64,000 nucleotides of DNA from Aaosphaeria pasadenensis (taxonomy: Eukaryota; Ascomycota; Dothideomycetes; Pleosporales): assembly GCA_022813625.1 (NCBI GenBank), contig JAKLMB010000016.1:558001-622000 (forward strand), read 5' to 3'. The position numbers and the translations under genes were made by a program. A model generated the notes under the pieces. That model was not told the origin of the DNA, did not search any database, and was given only the letters and a program-made list of their open reading frames with translations. The stretch's first letter is position 1. Each line of letters starts with the position of its first letter. This document shows positions 45,985-56,426 of the stretch, in pieces.

Positions 45985-47610
45985 ATGCCCAAAGTGGAAT
46001 GTAATCCATCTGTGGCACAGCAGAAGGCACGTGATCTACTGCTCAGCTCTTGGCATCCCGCTCCAAATCGTAGGTACTCGCTCCATATGAAGCAACAGCG
46101 ATCACCAAAAGTATCCGCGACCATGCGGGCCATGGACCCTCTTCCTCCTCACAAGCCCTCACACGAGAGCTCTGTCCACTCACACCAGAATGTAAATTCA
46201 AGCTCCTCCATTCCTCCGGCTTCACCCACGACACAGAGCATCGAACATGCAATCGAGCATGAGGTCTCGGACTTTGCGCGCGCGAATGGCGAGCCTCACC
46301 CCCATAGCGAGGACTTCGAATCCCATGCACAATCGAATATAGAGCACGACCAATTACAACGAGGGTCTAGCATACCCGTTGAGGTTCGGTTAGCCAGCAG
46401 ACTTAGGGATCAGGACCTTCTTTCCCCCTCACAGCATCACGCGTTCAACCTTCGGCCATTGAGGCCCACTCCCAGTACGACAAATACTGAGGCATTGTCC
46501 CAAGAATTAGACAGCACTCCTGATGATGAATTTGACATGCTCCCGCCGCCTAACAGTGTGCATCCTACGTGGCAGACATTGTACGATTTCGCCCAAGCAC
46601 ATGCCTCCGCACACGGATATGCCTTGAGCATAAACACCACGGCGAAGAACCGATCGCGGATCAAGCTTGCATGCGTGTGCTATGGAGCGCCTAAGAACAC
46701 ACACAAATTGACGGCCGAGACGAGGGTTAGGAAGAATCGCGTCAGCTACAAGACGGGCTGTAAGATGTGGGTAGAAGGCAAGAAGCAAGAAGATGGGACA
46801 TGGCTGCTCAGAGTCGGAGAGCCTCTACACAACCACCCTGGACGCTCGATAGAAGGGTGGGCCTCTCAGCGGAAAAGGACTTGGGGTATGCATGGAGGAC
46901 GAATTGGTGTCGGAGGTGTCACTGCGAAGGAGGAGCGTTTGGAGGGCGTCTCTCAAAGCGATAGTCTTGGAGGCCATGACACGCAACAGCAGGACACACT
47001 ATGCGAGAATGGAACTCCCAGCCACAGCCTAGAGCGGGGAGGACTGGTGTGGAAGATTGTGGAGCAAGAAATGATGCGCAAACCTGGAGCGCATCAAGGT
47101 AGAGACCGGGGTGTGGGTCTGACGGTGAAGATCCTAGAGCTACGACTCCCAGGAATACACATCTTCAAGCGCGATATCTACAACATCCGAGCTCAGATTA
47201 AGCGAGCCAGGAAGGCAGCGGGTCAGGAAGTTGGCGAGGGACTAGCCAGTGATGAGGATGAGGGTGAGCATGAAAGGGCTTCTAATCCCAGCCACAGATC
47301 CCAGGACATACCCCAGATGTCCCAAGAGCCCCGCGAAGAAATACGTGGCGGCGCAATAGCTCCTCCTCGGGTCTTTCCAGAGATAGATCCTATGCTGGTG
47401 GCTCAATGTAATGATGCACTTCAGCATGTTACCAGGCAGGAAGAGACCGAGGTTGAGCGACTCAGAAAAGAGGTCACAGAGTTGCGACAGGCTCTGGCGC
47501 AGCGCACCCGAGAGGTCGAGGAAAAGAACAGTGAGAATGAGAGCTTGAGGGTGCAAGTCGAGCTTGCCAATGTGGCACTTTACAATGAGCGGGATGGGCA
47601 GACGCAATGA
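45985..47610 (+). CDS. FAR1/MULE-type DNA-binding protein without transposase
   Basis: This encodes a single-exon protein of 541 aa. Residues 195-286 form a FAR1/WRKY-GCM1-like zinc domain: WQTLYDFAQAHASAHGY, then ACVCYG (Cys230, Cys232), RVSYKTGCKMWV (Cys259) and LHNHPG (His282, His284). This is the DNA-binding domain found at the N-terminus of Mutator-like transposases. The DDE catalytic core and SWIM finger are absent. Instead there is an uncharacterised middle and a C-terminal leucine-zipper-like coiled coil (VERLRKEVTELRQALAQRTREVEEKN) suited to dimerisation. A domesticated transposase-derived transcription factor is the likely reading. The start could instead be an internal ATG (46090 or 46123), as the first 50 residues are unremarkable. 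The P450 stop is 96 bp upstream. Confidence 0.82.
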   Translation: MPKVECNPSVAQQKARDLLLSSWHPAPNRRYSLHMKQQRSPKVSATMRAMDPLPPHKPSHESSVHSHQNVNSSSSIPPASPTTQSIEHAIEHEVSDFARANGEPHPHSEDFESHAQSNIEHDQLQRGSSIPVEVRLASRLRDQDLLSPSQHHAFNLRPLRPTPSTTNTEALSQELDSTPDDEFDMLPPPNSVHPTWQTLYDFAQAHASAHGYALSINTTAKNRSRIKLACVCYGAPKNTHKLTAETRVRKNRVSYKTGCKMWVEGKKQEDGTWLLRVGEPLHNHPGRSIEGWASQRKRTWGMHGGRIGVGGVTAKEERLEGVSQSDSLGGHDTQQQDTLCENGTPSHSLERGGLVWKIVEQEMMRKPGAHQGRDRGVGLTVKILELRLPGIHIFKRDIYNIRAQIKRARKAAGQEVGEGLASDEDEGEHERASNPSHRSQDIPQMSQEPREEIRGGAIAPPRVFPEIDPMLVAQCNDALQHVTRQEETEVERLRKEVTELRQALAQRTREVEEKNSENESLRVQVELANVALYNERDGQTQ

Positions 47611-49166
47611 GCGCCTAGTCCAAAGTCTATCCAATGCTATGGAATGGCGGTGCGACGTGGACAACATACCCGGAGCATCGCGTACAAGATGCAGCCGAGT
47701 CTTTCGATACCCATGTACTTCACATCATACAATTGTAATCTTGCAGTGCTCGGCCGGAGCTAAGAGCATCCCACGGGCATCTGTAGATTGGATGAGGATC
47801 TCTACGTGCCTGCTGACGAGTCAAGAAAATAAAATGTTGAATTCGTACACTTTTGGTAGTGGCCGATGGCTCTGTCGTGTCTCGAGATAAAGCACATGAC
47901 AGTCACCTTCTCGTGGGTTGCGAGTTAGGTCGAGAGCCACGGCCCATGTATAATTTGGATTACTATAGGGAGTGTTCCCGATAGGCCGATAGCAACGAAT
48001 CGCCTATTAGGCTTAACAATTTGATTCATACCGTCGAAAAGAAAAGAAAAAAAATCGAGTGTGTAGGACGTGGGCGGGCAATAGTGGGGTGGCTCCGGCG
48101 TAACGGCATAGGTCTGTCTAATCAAATCATCTAAGAAAGAGAATGGGAAAGAGGCTCTCTCATGTACCGGCCGGAAGATGGCGATGCCAGAGAGGTCAAG
48201 GCCGGCTTGACGTTTGGCCAAGAAATAGAGGAAGGATTGAAGGATGGAAAGTAAGGTTGGAAGAGGAAGACATGTGCTGGTAGAAGTGACGGGATTGATC
48301 GATTGCTTGATTGAATGCAGTGGGATGGGGGAATAAAACATGATCTGATGTTTTATTCAGGATGTTACAGTAGTAGTTGATTGATATGTAGGGGACATGC
48401 ATAGAGAGGCATATGAGTGACGGCACGGCTGTGATTGATTGATTGAATGATTGACTGTGATTGACTTGGTCTTGTCTTGTCTTGTCCAGTCTTGTCGTAT
48501 CCTGTTTTCTTGTTGGAGGAGGCAGAAGAGGATGAAGAGGCGTCGGCGTCGGCGGCAACGATGGGATGACCGACCATCCCTGTTGGGTGAGTTACCGCTA
48601 GTCCCAATGGGGATTAACCCATCACTTGCCCATCTACCCCCACTTCGGTCCGCTAAAAGCTCCCCTCCCAACGTCATGCCCTTGTTGGACTTGGTGACTT
48701 GGTGAGCGCAACCTCTTCACCTGAATTCTTCCTTTTCCAAAATTGATATCGCTCGCCCGTGGAAAGGCCCCAGTTTCACCTATTTAGACATTGGCAACCC
48801 TCAGCCTCCGTCATACCTCCCTCTCCCTTTCCATCCCAACCTTCTTCTTCACTTCAACAATTACTCCTCCCTCCTCTCAATCTCACCTCTGTTCACCGTA
48901 TTCTTTTCCCCTTTCAAATCTCTCTTACTGAAGTAGCACCGGCGGGGTTGACTAGCTAGGTCGGAGCTTACCTCAACATTCCGGCTACATCATCACTCAC
49001 CTCAATCGATCTCACCCCTTCTTCCATCTCCAGTTCCTATATCAAGCCGGTCTTTCCTCCGAATTACAGGCCTGAGCCTCCTTTCACCATCTTTCCCGCG
49101 ACCCTTCTCCCAGGTCTACACATTTACAAGCTACCGTCCGTACTCACCCTTATACAGGCGCTCAAC
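47611..49166. promoter_or_regulatory. Phosphofructokinase promoter and pyrimidine-rich leader
   Basis: This 1.5-kb region lies upstream of PFK. From about 48680 to the ATG at 49167 the plus strand is CT-rich and contains no ATG, as expected of the long leader of a highly expressed glycolytic gene. Simple repeats sit at 48433-48496. Small frames on the minus strand (47925-48341, 48196-48558) have no domain. Confidence 0.5.
48433..48496. repeat. GATT and CTTGT microsatellite tract
   Basis: Three to four GATT units (48433-48455) are followed by three tandem CTTGT units from 48471, then further copies broken by CCAGT. The tract lies about 700 bp upstream of the PFK start. Confidence 0.75.
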
Positions 49167-51817
49167 ATGGCGCCCACAGAAGCTCCCCCCGCGCCGCTCA
49201 GCGGCAACAAGCGCAGAATCGCAGTCATGACCTCTGGTGGTGATGCTCCCGGCATGAATGGCGCTGTTCGAGCCATTGTCCGCATGGCTATACATTACGA
49301 TTGCGAAGCCTATGCTGTCTACGAGGGCTACGATGGACTCGTACAAGGCGGTGACATGATCAAGGAAATGAAGTGGGAGGATGTCCGTGGCTTCCTGGGC
49401 GAAGGCGGAACCCTCATCGGCACGGCTCGCTGCATGTCCTTCTACGAACGACCTGGTCGTCTAACGGCGGCGAAGAACATGATACTCAAGGGCATTGATG
49501 CGCTCATTATCTGCGGTGGTGACGGTTCATTGACGGGTGCCGATAAGTTCAGAGCAGAGTGGCCGAGCCTGCTCGAGGAATTGGTCAACACCAACCAGCT
49601 CACTGCCCAGGACTGCCAGCCATTCCAACATCTCAACATCGTCGGTCTTGTTGGGTCGATCGATAACGATCTCAGCATGACTGATGCCACCATTGGATGC
49701 TACTCTTCCCTCGCACGTATTTGCGAGGCTATTGACTCGGTGGACACCACTGCAACCTCCCACCAGAGGGCTTTCGTCATTGAAGTTATGGGCCGACATT
49801 GTGGTTGGTTGGCGTTGATGGCTGGTGTCAGCACCGGTGCTGATTACATCTTCATTCCCGAAAACCCACCAAGCGAAAATTGGCAGGATGAGATGTGCGA
49901 AGGTCCGAACTCACTCTTTTTTCTCTCCCCCGTAATAATGTTAACACATTCGCAGTCGTCAAGAGGCACCGTGCCAAGGGAAAGCGTAAGACAATCGTCA
50001 TCGTCGCCGAGGGTGCCCATGACCAGAACTTGACCAAGATCTCACCCACAATGGTCAAGGTATGAGCTCTCGGAATGTCGCATTATTGGTACATACTGAC
50101 CTCTTCAGGACCTCCTTTCACAAAAGGCTGGACTCGACACAAGAGTCACAACATTGGGCCATGTGCAGCGAGGTGGAACTCCCTGTGCCTATGACCGTAT
50201 GCTTGCCACCCTTCAAGGTGTTGAGGCTGTCAAGGCTGTTTTGGAGGTACATTCTACAGTTTAATCCACCTACATAGGACCCTGGACTAATTGCTCACAC
50301 TTTCTAGGCAACCCCTGAGACACCCTCTCCTGTCATCTGCATGGTCGAGAACAAGATCGAACGACGACCATTACTCGAAGCAGTCGCTCAGACGAAGAAG
50401 GTCGCCGAAGCTATCGAAGCGAAGGACTTCCAAACCGCTATGAAGCTCCGCGATGCGGAATTCGCCGAGTACTACCGATCATACCAGATTACCACAATGT
50501 CCAATCAGCCTGAGCTGATGCTTCCCAAGGAGAAGAGAATGCGCATTGGTATTATTCACGTCGGTGCTCCGGCAGGTGGCATGAACGCTGGTAATTACCT
50601 GAATCACCCTGATAATGGACAGATTGGAAGCTAATACTTCGTAGCCACTCGCGCAGCTGTTGCCTACTGTTTGGCCCGCGGCCACACACCATTGGCTCTA
50701 CACAACGGCTTCCCTGGTCTCATTCGGCATCATTCTGATGAACCAGTGGGCGCTGTACGGGAGATCAGCTGGCTCGACGCCGAAAGCTGGGCAAGCAAGG
50801 GCGGTAGTGAGATCGGAACCAACCGTGGCCTTCCAAGTGAGGACCTTGAGACGGTCAGCTACGTTTTCAAGAAGTACGACATCCAGGGACTATTTGTTGT
50901 TGGAGGATTCGAAGCATTCACTGCTGTATCTGAGCTCCGCAAGGGCCGGGCACACTACAAATCTTTCAAGATCCCGATGGTCATCATACCAGCCACGCTC
51001 TCGAATAACGTACCAGGAACCGAATACTCTATCGGTAGTGACACCTGTCTGAATGCTCTGATTGAGTACTGCGACGCTTGCCGACAGTCTGCCTCCGCAT
51101 CTCGACGACGAGTCTTCGTTATCGAGACTCAGGGTGGCGAGAGCGGTTATATCGTAAGCATGCGTACATTTTGTATTTCGAGATATTTACTGACTTGATG
51201 ATTAGGCTACCGTCGCGGGTCTCAGCATTGGTGCTGTTGCAGTTTACACGCCAGAGGATGGCATCAACATCAAAATGCTCGATCACGACATTGATTACCT
51301 CCGTGAGGTATTCATCAAGGACAAGGGACAGAACCGCGCAGGAAAGATTATCCTTGTCAATGAGAAAGCAAGCAAAGTCTACTCTGTCCAGCACATTGCG
51401 GAAATGATTGCAGAGTCAGGCAAGGGCAAGTTCGAGTCCCGTCATGGTGTGCCAGGCCATTTCCAACAAGGAACTACACCTTCTCCGATGGACCGAGTCC
51501 GTGCAGTTCGATTCGGCGTGCGTGCTCTGCGCCATCTCGAATCTTACGCCGGCGTCTCTCATCAAGACATTGATGAAGATCCGGAGTCGGCCGTTGTCAT
51601 CGGTATTAGGGGTGCGAAGGTTATGTTCTCGCCCATGGAACAGGTCGAGCGGAAGGAGACGGACTTCAAGCGCCGACGACCTCGTGATGAGTTCTGGATG
51701 AACTTGAAGAAAGTTGTGAACATCCTTTCAGGACGTCCCGATCCCCCACAGCTTCCCGATATCAAGACCCTCTCCGGCCACCAGCATGACGAATCAACAT
51801 GCACTCTTCCCGCGTGA
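49167..51817 (+). CDS. PFK1: ATP-dependent 6-phosphofructokinase
   Basis: This is the committed step of glycolysis, fructose 6-phosphate to fructose 1,6-bisphosphate, in the cytosol. Six exons: 49167-49902, 49956-50059, 50109-50246, 50308-50590, 50645-51153 and 51206-51817, giving 793 aa, the usual size for the duplicated eukaryotic enzyme. N-half motifs: TSGGDAPGMNGAVRA (ATP), CGGDGSLTGAD, GLVGSIDNDL with catalytic Asp, EVMGRHCGWLAL and GHVQRGG. The C-half repeats the fold with regulatory character (IGIIHVGAPAGGMNAATRA, FVVGGFEA, PATLSNNVPGTEYSIGSDT, TQGGESGYIATVAG). Filamentous fungi usually have one gene of this kind, and its subunits assemble with themselves. The first intron has a weak GTCCGA donor. 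Confidence 0.97.
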
Positions 51818-52264
51818 ACAACTTCCAGAGCCTTTTGCCAGTACTGGCTGAACGGTTTCTGATTTCGATGTAATAGCTTATTAGATAGAGGGTGTTCGAC
51901 ACAGGATGTTTTCTTTCCGGACCACTTCATTTTTTTATGATGACACTTTGTAGATAACTCATTAAAGTCTTAAAAGGCGCAACGTTGAACAACGACAACG
52001 GAAAATGTGGAATTGATGATAACGAATGCATATTATTACGTATATTTCCTTCCTGCTCCTATTTTACCTATATCTATCGTGAATTCCATCAAGCATGGTG
52101 CCTTTCCTCGATTCGTCTCCAGAGCGACTATCCGGAAGCCCTACCTCGGCCTGGCGAGACGTCATAGCTCCATAAACATCAGAGCTCCTCAACTCTTCTT
52201 CCTATCTCCCTCACCCCACCACCACCACTGCATCAATTGCAATTCCACCAGCCCAACCACAACA
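51818..52264. other. Intergenic: PFK 3' region and ETR1 leader
   Basis: This gap is between the PFK stop and the ETR1 ATG. The ETR1 frame is open from 52007 on a GTG and contains an earlier ATG at 52016, but that translation does not look like a mitochondrial leader. No other gene is seen. Confidence 0.5.
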
Positions 52265-53515
52265 ATGGCGACAAGAGCAATACCGACAGCCTCGCTGCTC
52301 TCCCGCACATCACGCATCACCTCAACACAATGCCTCCGCCTAGCATCAACAACCCATTCCCCGCACCACATCACCCATAGTCACAACCACCAACAACGCC
52401 GGTCCATCAGTGCCTACGGCTACGAACAATCCAAAGCCCTCACATTCCCCTCCTACGGCGACCCCTCGAGCGTCCTCTCCCTCCACACCCACTCCATCTC
52501 CCCTCCTCACGGCAACCAAATGACCCTCCGCTACCTCGCGTCCCCCATCAACCCAGCCGACATCAACCAAATCCAAGGCGTATACCCCTCCAAACCGAAC
52601 TTCACGACCTCCCTCGGCACGGCCTCCCCCATCGCCGTCGCCGGCAACGAAGGCGTCGCCGAAATCATCTCCCTCGGCGACGCCGCGCGGTCCGCCGGCT
52701 TCAAACGCGGCGACTGGGTCATCATGGCATCCCCCGGCTTCGGCACCTGGCGCACGCACGCGTCCGCCACCCCCTCGGACGTCGTGCTGCTCTCCGATGC
52801 CGCGCGCGACGGCATCACGCCCATCCAAGCCGGCACCGTGAGCATCAACCCCTGCACGGCGTACCGCATGCTGAAGGACTTCGTGGCGCTCGAAGAAGGC
52901 GACTGGTTCGTCCAGAACGGCGCGAACTCGGGCGTCGGGCGCGCGGCGATCCAGCTCGGGCGCGCGTGGGGCCTCAAGAGCATCAACGTCATCCGCGCGC
53001 GGCCCGCCGACAAGGCCGCCGAGGACGCCCTCAAGAAGGACCTCCTGGCCATCGGCGCGGACGTCGTCGTCACGGACGAGGAGCTCCAGGCGCAAGGGTT
53101 CCGCGACAGAGTCAAGGAGGAGACGGGCGGCAAGCCGATACGGCTTGCGCTTAACTGCGTGGGCGGGAAACCGGCGACCGCGATGGCGAAGGTGCTGGCT
53201 AGTGAGGCGCATTTTGTTACGTATGGCGCTATGTCGAAGCAGCCGCTCACTATCCCGGCGAGTATGCTGATCTTCAAAGACATACATTTCCATGGGTACT
53301 GGGTGAGCAAGTGGAGTGCGAGACACCCGGAGGAGAAGAAGGCGACGGTGGAGGACGTGCTGGATCTGACGAGGAAGGGCGCGTTTAGGGACACGCCGGT
53401 TGAGGAGGTTAAGTGGGAGTGGGAGACGAAGGGGGAGGAGTTGATTGCGAAGGTTAAGGATACGCTGGAGGGGTATCGGGAGGGGAAGGGGGTTTTCGTT
53501 TTTGGGAAGACGTAG
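52265..53515 (+). CDS. ETR1: Mitochondrial trans-2-enoyl-CoA/ACP reductase
   Basis: This is the last reductive step of mitochondrial type II fatty acid synthesis, which supplies octanoyl-ACP for lipoate. It is a single exon of 416 aa from the ATG at 52265. The N-terminal 50 residues (MATRAIPTASLLSRTSRITS, later HNHQQRRSISAYGYEQ) are Ser/Arg-rich and end in a plausible processing site. It belongs to the medium-chain dehydrogenase fold: NPADINQIQGVYPSKP carries the Tyr and NQIQG of Etr1, QNGANSGVGRAAIQL is the NADPH loop, and HFHGYWVSKW lies near the C-terminus. No zinc ligands are seen, as expected. The coding sequence is strikingly C-rich at first and G-rich at the end. Long reverse-strand frames here are shadows. 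Confidence 0.95.
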   Translation: MATRAIPTASLLSRTSRITSTQCLRLASTTHSPHHITHSHNHQQRRSISAYGYEQSKALTFPSYGDPSSVLSLHTHSISPPHGNQMTLRYLASPINPADINQIQGVYPSKPNFTTSLGTASPIAVAGNEGVAEIISLGDAARSAGFKRGDWVIMASPGFGTWRTHASATPSDVVLLSDAARDGITPIQAGTVSINPCTAYRMLKDFVALEEGDWFVQNGANSGVGRAAIQLGRAWGLKSINVIRARPADKAAEDALKKDLLAIGADVVVTDEELQAQGFRDRVKEETGGKPIRLALNCVGGKPATAMAKVLASEAHFVTYGAMSKQPLTIPASMLIFKDIHFHGYWVSKWSARHPEEKKATVEDVLDLTRKGAFRDTPVEEVKWEWETKGEELIAKVKDTLEGYREGKGVFVFGKT

Positions 53516-53840
53516 GGGGGGAGTGTTGGTTGGGATTGGATGATTTCTGTGTATATGTTGGAAGATTCAAGAGATTGAGGATGAAGAAAGCGTATTTACC
53601 ATCTATCTATATAGAAGTGGGTTTCAGAACACCGCTACAAAAATGCATGACATGAATTACACATCACTGAAAGCAGCTTAGAAGCGAGTGGGACATTGCA
53701 GAGTGTTATGTGGAGGAAAATGTACTAAAATATCTTTCATTTTGGACTTGATGATATAGGCACGTACATCCAAGCCAACCCAAGACTCTTCATATCAAAA
53801 GTCGATACATATTTCAGTTCAGTTCAGCGCACTCACTCAA
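53516..53840. other. Convergent 3' intergenic region ETR1 / MED17
   Basis: This is 325 bp of AT-rich sequence between two convergent stops. It should hold both polyadenylation sites. No gene is seen. Confidence 0.55.
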
Positions 53841-55881
53841 CTACGCTTCCGTCACAAACCCATGAACCTTCTCCTTGAACGACACCCCCTTACCCACCCC
53901 CCTCCCATCCCACGTGAACTCCTCCACCCCGGGCGTCCCCTTCGTAAAATGCGCCTCGAACGCCTCCAACTTGAGCGTCCCCCCGCTCAACTCCACGCTA
54001 ATCTCCTTGTCGAACCGCTTCCTCTTCTCCCAGCGCGCGATCGTGACGCGCGGCTCGTTGCTCTGTATGGACGCGAGCTTGGGGTACTCTTTGACGAGCA
54101 GCGTGTGGGTGATGTCGAGCGCGAGGACCCAGTCGATGTACGACGTCACGGCTTCGACGGTGGAGAAGCGGAAGTCGCGGGGCTGGTCTTCGGAGAGGTC
54201 GAGGACGGTTATGAGGGATGGGGGGAGGGTGACTTTGAAGCCTACGCCGTAGGTGGGCGGGCCGATGGTCGTTTTGGTGGCGATGGTGAGTTTTTCGGTG
54301 GCGGAGCCGACGGAGGAGGGGAGGCTGAGGGTCGCGAGGCCGTCGGATGGGTGGATGAAGGTTTCGAGGAGTTGGTCGATGGCGAAGAGGTCGGCGGATT
54401 TAGAGGATTGGAGGTGTGAGGTGAGGGTGGCCCAGGAGGTCTCGCGGGAGAAGTCGAGGGATACTTGTAGGCCGGCGCTTGCGAGGACGTTGACGAGCTT
54501 GTCTAGGTAGTTGCGTAATGAATCTACAGCCTGGATATGGTAGATGAAGGAGAGTAAAGGTCGGAGTAATGGTGGGCTGGGTGTGGCTCGTTTCTGTTGG
54601 GATAGTGGCGGGGGAAGTCGTGATCTTCGGTATAGACGCATGCGATGGTCATGCGCCAGCAGGAGTCGCAGTGCTTCGGCTACATTGCGAGCCAGACCAT
54701 CCTGTGGAAGCGCTTCAGAAGTGTCCAATTCACCGTCTCGTTCCACGCAGTCAATCAGAATTGTTCGATCACTCGCGGTGCTACTCGAGGCAGGAATCAA
54801 GATGTTGATGACAGAATTCTTAACCTCCACACCATACGACACGAGTTGGCGGCTTTCTATAGTCAGCTCATGATACAGCTCTTCCTCGAACAATGAATCT
54901 CGGGCGAATTGTATGGCCTTCTCGATCCCGATATTCGTCGTATCTCCTTGCGCTGGTAAGCTCGAACTGCCCGTGATGTCATTCCCTTCTTTGATCCGTA
55001 TGCGCATGGTCTTCGGGTTCAATCGAAGAGCCGGATCCAGTACAATTCCTCCCTCTTTGGCCATTCGAAGAGGAGCAGCACCACGAGCTCTGAACTGGCC
55101 GCTGGCTTCGGGCTCACCGAATCGAACCAGGAAAGGCGCTTGTCGCTGATCTCTCCTTTGTTGCTTTTGCAGAGACCAGCCCTTTTGGGATATAGATAGA
55201 AGTTCATTCCAGTACTTGGTCTCCTTGCGTACTTCGGTCTCTAAATTCGTCGCGGCGCGAAGCAAATCATCCACAGAATTATCCAGCGTCTTCATGCGAG
55301 ATCCTTTCGCGGCAAGCGACTGCATTGCCGCCAATTGCTCCTCCCTTTGTTGATCTTGCGGTTTCTTCGCTCCTTCATTAACCCTATCAATCCCAAAGGA
55401 TGCCGCAGGTAATTTCTGCTGCTTGAACATGGGACTGAACGCATTCTCGGGTATCTTCTTGGTAGAATCCTTAGTTAAAACCAGCGACACGAGATCCAGC
55501 GCATTCGAAGCGGCGAATTTCGCAAACCTGATGTCAAATCAGCAACACTCTTTCATGACCGCAACTTAGTAGGCCCACGCACTCTAGCTTCTTGTGCATC
55601 TCTATGCGGGTTTCAATGACCTGAACCCGCCTCTCCTCCCGCGTCTGAGCCGACTTCTTGTCCTCAGCGCCATCCTCCTTTTCCACGCCCTCGATGATGT
55701 CCCCCGCGATATCCTGTCCTGCGTCAATCTCCTCCTGCAGACCCTTCTCGGTCACGGAGCGAAGATGGCCGCGCTGGAGCGCGAGGCGATGCACCTGGTC
55801 GAAGACATGCTCAAAGGATGTCTCATCTTTGGCGGGGGCGGGCCACGGTCGCAGAGCCACGGTAGATTCGTTCGGCGCCAT
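53841..55881 (-). CDS. MED17: Mediator complex subunit 17
   Basis: Med17 (Srb4) is a core head-module subunit of Mediator, the bridge between activators and RNA polymerase II. The exons are 55583-55881 and 53841-55527, giving 661 aa; the single intron joins HKKLE to FAKFAASNALDLVSLVL, a family hallmark. The N-terminus (STVALRPWPAPAKDE) is the conserved opening of Pezizomycotina Med17. Other recognisable parts are NAFSPMFKQQKLPAASFG, ETKYWNELLSISQKGWSLQK and the long alpha/beta C-terminal part. The start at 55881 is chosen because MAPNESTVALRPW matches the family; an earlier in-frame ATG at 55968 gives an unrelated leader. It is divergent from ISN1 across 545 bp. Confidence 0.93.
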
Positions 55882-56426
55882 TGCATCGAGCCTTGTGGTG
55901 AACGTGGGGTACAGGGACGTCGTTCTTCTCTCTCGATGTTGGATGGTGGAGGGGAGGTCAGTGGTCAATGTTTTGTAGATCGGACGGAGCTTGGTTCAAA
56001 GCTTCCCGAGGGTCTTATCGATAAGACCATGAAAGGCGGTGCTGCACTGTGCTGTATGCCACAATTGACCTTGAGTTGTTACCTTATCAATAATGACATT
56101 AATGAATTATGCAAATACCCTACGAGGTACCTGGAGCTAAGGTGAAATGACTATCCCGTAGCGCGACGCGTTTGTTCCAGGTGATCATGTGGAAGTGGAG
56201 TCGAGTCACGAGGTCAGCCAATGCTGAAGGAATCGGTGACCTCCGACGAGGGGACCAATGCCAACGGAGAACACCACACCAAGTACGGTTAGAGAGTGCT
56301 TTATCGATAACCATAGCTCTTGATGTCGCTGTGGCATGGGTCAAACAGCTTGCCCGCTTGAAACTGTACACATCAACAGATTGACACTCCTACACTTACT
56401 CTTGAATCTGAAGTATATTGTTCAAA
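55882..56426. other. Divergent intergenic region MED17 / ISN1
   Basis: This is shared upstream sequence of two housekeeping genes. Small frames on both strands lack domains. No repeat or RNA gene is visible. Confidence 0.5.

Noticed and set aside
45985..47610. Intact Mutator-like transposon at the FAR1-type gene
   Set aside because: No transposase core or obvious terminal inverted repeats; only the DNA-binding domain is present.
41909..47610. Full secondary-metabolite gene cluster
   Set aside because: No polyketide synthase, NRPS, terpene synthase or dimethylallyl transferase lies in the window; a P450 and a LaeA-like methyltransferase alone do not make one.
47925..48558. Minus-strand frames upstream of PFK
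   Set aside because: Their translation derives from the GATT/CTTGT repeats and CT-rich DNA, and no conserved features appear.
52346..53394. Two long minus-strand frames (326 and 287 codons) over ETR1
   Set aside because: These are shadows of a GC3-rich gene; the translations are Ala/Arg/Gly/Asp-rich low complexity with no family resemblance.
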